The notes beneath the pieces were generated by a model that was not told the DNA's origin, did no database searches, and saw nothing but the letters and a program-made list of their open reading frames with translations. This document shows positions 18,701 through 22,000 of a stretch of DNA of 22,000 nucleotides, piece after piece. Positions within the stretch are counted from its first letter, which is position 1, and every line of letters starts with the position of its first letter. Source of the DNA: Mesostigma viride (lineage: Eukaryota > Streptophyta > Mesostigmatophyceae > Mesostigmatales > Mesostigmataceae); NCBI GenBank assembly GCA_009746045.1, contig RPFO01000104.1, positions 806,576 to 828,575 on the forward strand, written 5' to 3'. The position numbers were made by a program, and so were the translations under genes.

Positions 18701-21700
18701 GCAAAGGAGGTAGCCCTAGCCAGCCGTTGCCAGCAAAGGAGGTAGCCCTAGCCAGCCGTTGCCAGCAAAGGAGGTAGCCCTAGCCAGCCGTTGCCAGCAA
18801 AGGAGGTAGCCCTAGCCACCCGATGCCAGCAAAGGAGGTAGCCCTAGCCAGCCGTTGCCAGCAAAGGAGGTAGCCCTAGCCAGCCGTTGCCAGCAAAGGA
18901 GGTAGCAACTGGAAACCCTTGCAAACAGGCCCGCACCTGGACGACACCCCGCGTGCGCTGCGCTGCATGCACGCATGGCACCATGCTGCGTCCACACCAT
19001 GATGGCTGTGGAGCCAACCGCTGGCTGACAGCTGGCCCCTTGAACCGTTGAACGCCCATGCAACATGGTTTTGTTAGCCATGCCTACTGTTACATTCACA
19101 TACCCCCCCCTCCAAAAACACAAACAAACAAAAAGGGCTACCCACCGCAGCGGCAGCGCCATGTTGGTCCCCCCGTTCATGCGCATGATGGAGTTGACCC
19201 CCTGCGCCGGGACCCACACGCACGCACGTGGGTGAGGAGGCCACCCATTGGTTCCAAGGGCCACACGTGGAGCCTTGTCCATCGCCTCAAGTGTTTGTCA
19301 AGGATGGTAAACGCATCATTGGGCGCGGAGGTGGCCGTGAAGTGCTTGACGCGGTCCTAACAGGGAACGGACACACTCCTCCCTTGAAACAGGGGCCACA
19401 AGGCCAGGCAGCCACGTATCCATAGGGGGGCCCATCACACATGGCGGTTGTGTTCTGCCCATCACACATGGCGGTTGAGTTCTGCCAATATTACAGAGGG
19501 CAGTTGCGTTCTGCTCATCAGACATCGCGGGTGATTTCTGCCCATCACGCATGGAATGGCATGTGCGGCTAGCAACCCTTGCAACACTGGCAAGTGCGCT
19601 ACCTTCCACAGGCTAGGGCGGACCACCAGCGATGCGGGCAGTGGCAACCCCCCCCCCGCACTCACCCATCCGCATGCTGCATGCTGCACACACCCATCCG
19701 CATGCTGCACACTGCACACACCCATCCGCATGCTGCACACACCCATCCGCATGCTGCATGCTGCACACACCCATCCGCATGCTGCATGCTGCACACACCC
19801 ATCCGCATGCTGCACTCACCCATCCGCATGCTGCACACACCCATCCGCATGCTGCATGCTGCACACACCCATCCGCATGCTGCACACTGCACACACCCAT
19901 CCGCATGCTGCACACACCCATCCGCATGCTGCACTCACCCATCCGCATGCTGCATGCTGCACACACCCATCCGCATGCTGCACACACCCATCCGCATGCT
20001 GCATGCTGCACACACCCATCCGCATGCTGCACACACCCATCCGCATGCTGCATGCTGCACACACCCATCCGCATGCTGCACTCACCCATCCGCATGCTGC
20101 ATGCTGCACTCACCCATCCGCATGCTGCACACTGCACACACCCATCCGCATGCTGCACACACCCATCCGCATGCTGCACTCACCCATCCGCATGCTGCAC
20201 TCACCCATCCGCATGCTGCATGCTGCACACACCCATCCGCATGCTGCACACTGCACACACCCATCCGCATGCTGCACACACCCATCCGCATGCTGCACTC
20301 ACCCATCCGCATGCTGCATGCTGCACACACCCATCCGCATGCTGCACTCACCCATCCGCATGCTGCATGCTGCACTCACCCATCCGCATGCTGCACACAC
20401 CCATCCGCATGCTGCACACACCCATCCGCATGCTGCATGCTGCACACACCCATCCGCATGCTGCACTCACCCATCCGCATGCTGCATGCTGCACACACCC
20501 ATCCGCATGCTGCACTCACCCATCCGCATGCTGCATGCTGCACTCACCCATCCGCATGCTGCACACACCCATCCGCATGCTGCATGCTGCACTCACCCAT
20601 CCGCATGCTGCATGCTGCACACACCCATCCGCATGCTGCATGCTGCACTCACCCATCCGCATGCTGCACTCACCCATCCGCATGCTGCACTCACCCATCC
20701 GCATGCTGCACTCACCCATCCGCATGCTGCATGCTGCACACACCCATCCGCATGCTGCATGCTGCACACACCCATCCGCATGCTGCATGCTGCACACACC
20801 CATCCGCATGCTGCATGCTGCACACACTAGGCCCTCTCGTGGTATGTTCGTGGGCTGCAAGGCTCTCGCAAGCATGAGTGGCTATCGGACGCCCACGGCG
20901 GCCCTCTACCGATCTCGGCCTCACCAGTTGAAACGCATCCAGCGGCATGTTGGACGGGTGCAGCTCCACGCGCAGGTCATTGGAGAATTGGATCACACCC
21001 AACTGGCAGGGGGGGGGGGGGGCAGGGAAGGGGCAGGGGGGGGGGGGGCGGGCAGTGGACGGTGGTGGTGGTGGCAGGGCGCCACAGACAGGAACACCAG
21101 GGGGTTGGGTTTGGGATAGACGGACTGCGTCATCCCGCATGTGAGCCCACGCCGATACACGTGCGCGCGCCCACACCCATGCACAGGGCTAGAGGCACAG
21201 GGATGCTGCGCCACACCCACGTGGCCAGGTGGCACCGACGCCAGAAGTAAGCGCAAAGCCCAGCAGCCCGCTGAATGCGGACAATCCTATACTCGTGTGA
21301 CAGGCTTCCGACAATACCAGCAACTCACATCCTGTAACAATTAAGAACGGGCGGCGCGGGGTGAGCCGGAAGTACATCCCCCACGCTGCAAACCCCTTAT
21401 TGCGCACGTGGTGGCTGCTGCCACTGCCACCGCCAGCAAGGCAGACAACCACCCACACATCCCATGACGGTGCGCGACACAACCCTCCCGCGGCCTCCCT
21501 ATTGCATTTTGTTGGTAGCCGCCCACACATCCACGCACGCACCCTCGTGCACGGGCGGGCGCACAAAGGTGTATAGGGTGTAGGCATCTGCCTTCTGGTC
21601 CCGCTGCGCGGCACGAGCGCCCCTCCCCATGACCTCGCACAACACATGCGCGTGTAGACAAACACGCCCCCCCCCCCCCCCCCCCCCCACGTGCTCCTAC

Positions 21701-22000
21701 CACGGCGTCCGGGTGGTCGCGCTTGATGAGTGTGCCCGCGTCGCGCAGGAACGACGTCATCGCGCCAAAGTCCTCCCCCATCACACTGCCGCTGCCGTCC
21801 ACCACAAAGATGACGGCCAAACCCTTGTACCCGCCAGGGGGGGTGCCAGGGGGGCAGGGGGGCTGTGCTGCCTGCGCGTGCGTGGGGCCCTCGAGCGGTG
21901 ACGGCTCCACTGCGGGTTCCTTCTGCTTCTGGCGATGGATGCCGGCACCTGCCACCGCGCTGGCCCGCGCCTCTACAGCACTTGCCGGTGGCGATACGTC
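15614..22000 (-). CDS. von Willebrand factor A domain protein, seven exons, 5' end outside the window
   Basis: This gene was reconstructed from splice sites and domain order. Exons (- strand): 22000-21701 (open to the window edge), 21002-20925, 19201-19142, 17721-17629, 16741-15912 (or -15909), 15821-15776 and 15703-15614. Junctions 1 to 4 are all phase 0, and every intron is GT-AG. The spliced order gives a continuous VWA domain: FVVDGSGSVMG (MIDAS DxSxS, exon 1), LGVIQFSNDLRVE (exon 2), RMNGGTNMALPLRW (MIDAS Thr, exon 3), CCVVVLTDGRMDSYQ (MIDAS Asp, exon 4), AREAVQRAEQLRGRGIALFA and LGVGKGVDAAEL (exon 5). All three metal-site elements are present, so ligand binding is plausible. A long Ala/Ser/Pro/Gly-rich tail follows. 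VWA domains mediate protein-protein contacts; the partner is unknown. No signal peptide can be judged because the N-terminus is missing. Confidence 0.85.
15776..15821 (-). CDS. VWA gene exon 6 (46 bp)
   Basis: It is bounded by a strong acceptor (TTGACTTCAG) and the donor CCAG|GTGCGG. Joined to the phase-2 end of exon 5 it reads MALWTMSPFGMLTRQ. In the other frame it reads DGPLDDEPFWHADPP, which would need a different exon 5 donor. The flanking introns are only 90 and 72 bp. Confidence 0.5.
15912..16741 (-). CDS. VWA gene exon 5: end of VWA domain and low-complexity tail
   Basis: The acceptor CCCACCAG precedes 16741. The first 60 or so codons finish the VWA fold (ALFALGVGKGVDAAELTSMV). A long Ala/Ser/Gly/Pro-rich segment follows, with a small Cys/His patch (CHACGGCKH, about residues 51-59 of the exon). 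It ends MYMPLRTLGDDM before either of two GT donors (15911 or 15908), both phase 2. GC content is very high, which creates long shadow frames on both strands. Confidence 0.75.
16742..17628 (-). other. VWA gene intron 4
   Basis: This is an 887-bp intron (donor GTGGGG, acceptor CCACCAG). Its 3' end is C-rich on the - strand, so the + strand carries GGGGGTGGGTTGTGGGTGGG (about 16795-16814), a canonical G-quadruplex pattern. No exon-like piece was found inside. Confidence 0.65.
17629..17721 (-). CDS. VWA gene exon 4: MIDAS Asp
   Basis: Thirty-one codons start AESLLMEECGGKDGARCCVV and run through VLTDGRMDSYQ, with the MIDAS Asp in TDG. The donor is CCAG|GTGGGG. The acceptor is GCAAG|GCC; a CAG three bases upstream would shift the frame. 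The AAG site keeps phase 0 and gives the expected spacing between the MIDAS Thr and Asp. Confidence 0.75.
17829..17868. repeat. Short 7-bp tandem repeat
   Basis: About five tandem copies of GGCAGGC occur within intron 3 of the VWA gene, fading into GCAGCAAGC. Confidence 0.7.
18102..18901. repeat. Minisatellite, exactly 25 units of 32 bp, in VWA intron 3
   Basis: The unit starts GTAGCCCTAGCCAGCCGTTG and ends GCAAAGGAG. The first full unit begins at 18102, and the array closes at 18901 with a five-base stub (GTAGC) of the next unit. 800 bases is exactly 25 units. Variants are few: CCACCC for CCAGCC in several units near both edges, plus single changes (GCGAAGG, CCCAGCC, CCATTGCC, CCGATGCC). 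A degenerate partial unit precedes it from 18075. Homogeneity points to recent amplification. Confidence 0.95.
19142..19201 (-). CDS. VWA gene exon 3: MIDAS Thr
   Basis: Twenty codons, GVNSIMRMNGGTNMALPLRW, lie between the acceptor CCGGCGCAG and the donor TGG|GTAGCC. The GGTN motif supplies the MIDAS threonine. Phase is 0 at both ends. This 60-bp exon sits between two minisatellite-bearing introns. Confidence 0.85.
19429..19556. repeat. Degenerate tandem repeat of about 28 bp
   Basis: CCCATCACACATGGCGGTTG followed by a TTCTG-type end is repeated about four times with decreasing fidelity, next to the larger minisatellite in intron 2. Confidence 0.6.
19660..20826. repeat. Compound 21/28-bp minisatellite, about 47 units, in VWA intron 2
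   Basis: The core unit is CAC(A or T)CACCCATCCGCATGCTG, 21 bp. A 7-bp insert, CATGCTG or less often CACACTG, follows about half the units, giving 28-bp units. About 47 core units and 25 inserts account for the length. No stop codon occurs in most frames, and because 28 is not a multiple of 3 the frames rotate through each other. This produces open frames of more than 400 codons on + and about 190 on -, which I treat as artefacts. GCATGC palindromes recur throughout. Confidence 0.95.
20925..21002 (-). CDS. VWA gene exon 2
   Basis: Twenty-six codons begin LGVIQFSNDLRVELHPSNMP and end LDAFQL, between the acceptor CCCTGCCAG and the donor CTG|GTGAGG. It provides the second central strand of the VWA fold. 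The intron upstream has long C runs before the acceptor (G runs on +, 21008-21048). Confidence 0.88.
21003..21700 (-). other. VWA gene intron 1
   Basis: This is a 698-bp intron with two G/C homopolymer regions: about 12 G twice at 21008-21048 and an unbroken C run of more than 20 at 21667-21688 (+ strand). No gene-like piece was found inside. The open frames here are shadows. Confidence 0.65.
21701..22000 (-). CDS. VWA gene exon 1 in this window: MIDAS DxSxS (partial)
   Basis: One hundred codons are open to the window edge and end DHPDAV before the donor GTAGGA. The first 60 are a low-complexity linker (Ala, Pro, Gln, Lys). Then YKGLAVIFVVDGSGSVMGED gives the first VWA strand, with the MIDAS DGSGS at 21785-21799. 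The start codon must lie beyond 22000 or in an earlier exon. Confidence 0.88.

Noticed and set aside
18102-18901. CRISPR-like array of 32-bp repeats
   Set aside because: Units are head-to-tail with no spacers, in a eukaryotic intron; it is a minisatellite.
19556-21119. Open frames of 424, 432 and 495 codons (+) rich in THPHA / CCTHPSACC / PIRMLH
   Set aside because: They are three frames of the same stop-free 21/28-bp minisatellite inside an intron. Frame rotation by 28-bp units explains all of them.

Overview
The window looks like nuclear DNA of a eukaryote, most plausibly a chlorophyte green alga of the Chlamydomonadales kind. The reasons are a GC-rich host gene split by GT-AG introns, TGTAA-type poly(A) motifs downstream of it, intronic minisatellites, and several decayed LINE reverse-transcriptase copies. 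No prokaryotic operons, tRNAs or rRNAs were recognised. The taxonomic call is an inference from style; no database search was possible.

Left and centre (about 1.5-13.6 kb) is a nest of mobile elements. A frameshifted LINE copy on the + strand begins near 1.5 kb with the end of its endonuclease domain. It is interrupted at 2800 and resumes at 10333 with the reverse-transcriptase domain. The interruption (2801-10332, 7532 bp) is a DNA transposon. It has 32-bp terminal inverted repeats (31 of 32 matching) and a 3-bp GTA duplication. About 115-121 bp inside each end, mirror-oriented arrays of the octamer GTGACACC / GGTGTCAC begin. Its clearest gene (8016-9180, +) encodes a protein resembling the DUF7869 family, with a CxxC pair, two strand-end Asp residues and a GHTHNDADQ motif, like an RNase H-fold nuclease or transposase. 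It also carries a divergent minus-strand gene fragment (4155-4412), degenerate coding pieces (about 4.8-6.7 kb) and a roughly 175-bp tandem repeat. This element is the best candidate for something undescribed.

Downstream, the LINE (ending about 11.85 kb) is followed by the 3' end of another LINE, a (ACTT)44 microsatellite, and an inverted, 5'-truncated copy of the first LINE family (12209-13632, - strand). That copy ends in a foldback hairpin plus the tetranucleotide tail. A 562-bp TIR element (13873-14434) and a third LINE tail (14511-14812) come next.

Right (15.6-22.0 kb) is a host gene on the - strand, cut by the window end. It is a von Willebrand factor A domain protein reconstructed as seven exons, with the metal-binding motif DxSxS / T / D divided over exons 1, 3 and 4. 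Intron 2 holds a 1.16-kb 21/28-bp minisatellite and intron 3 holds exactly 25 units of a 32-bp minisatellite. The large open frames over these arrays are artefacts of stop-free repeats.
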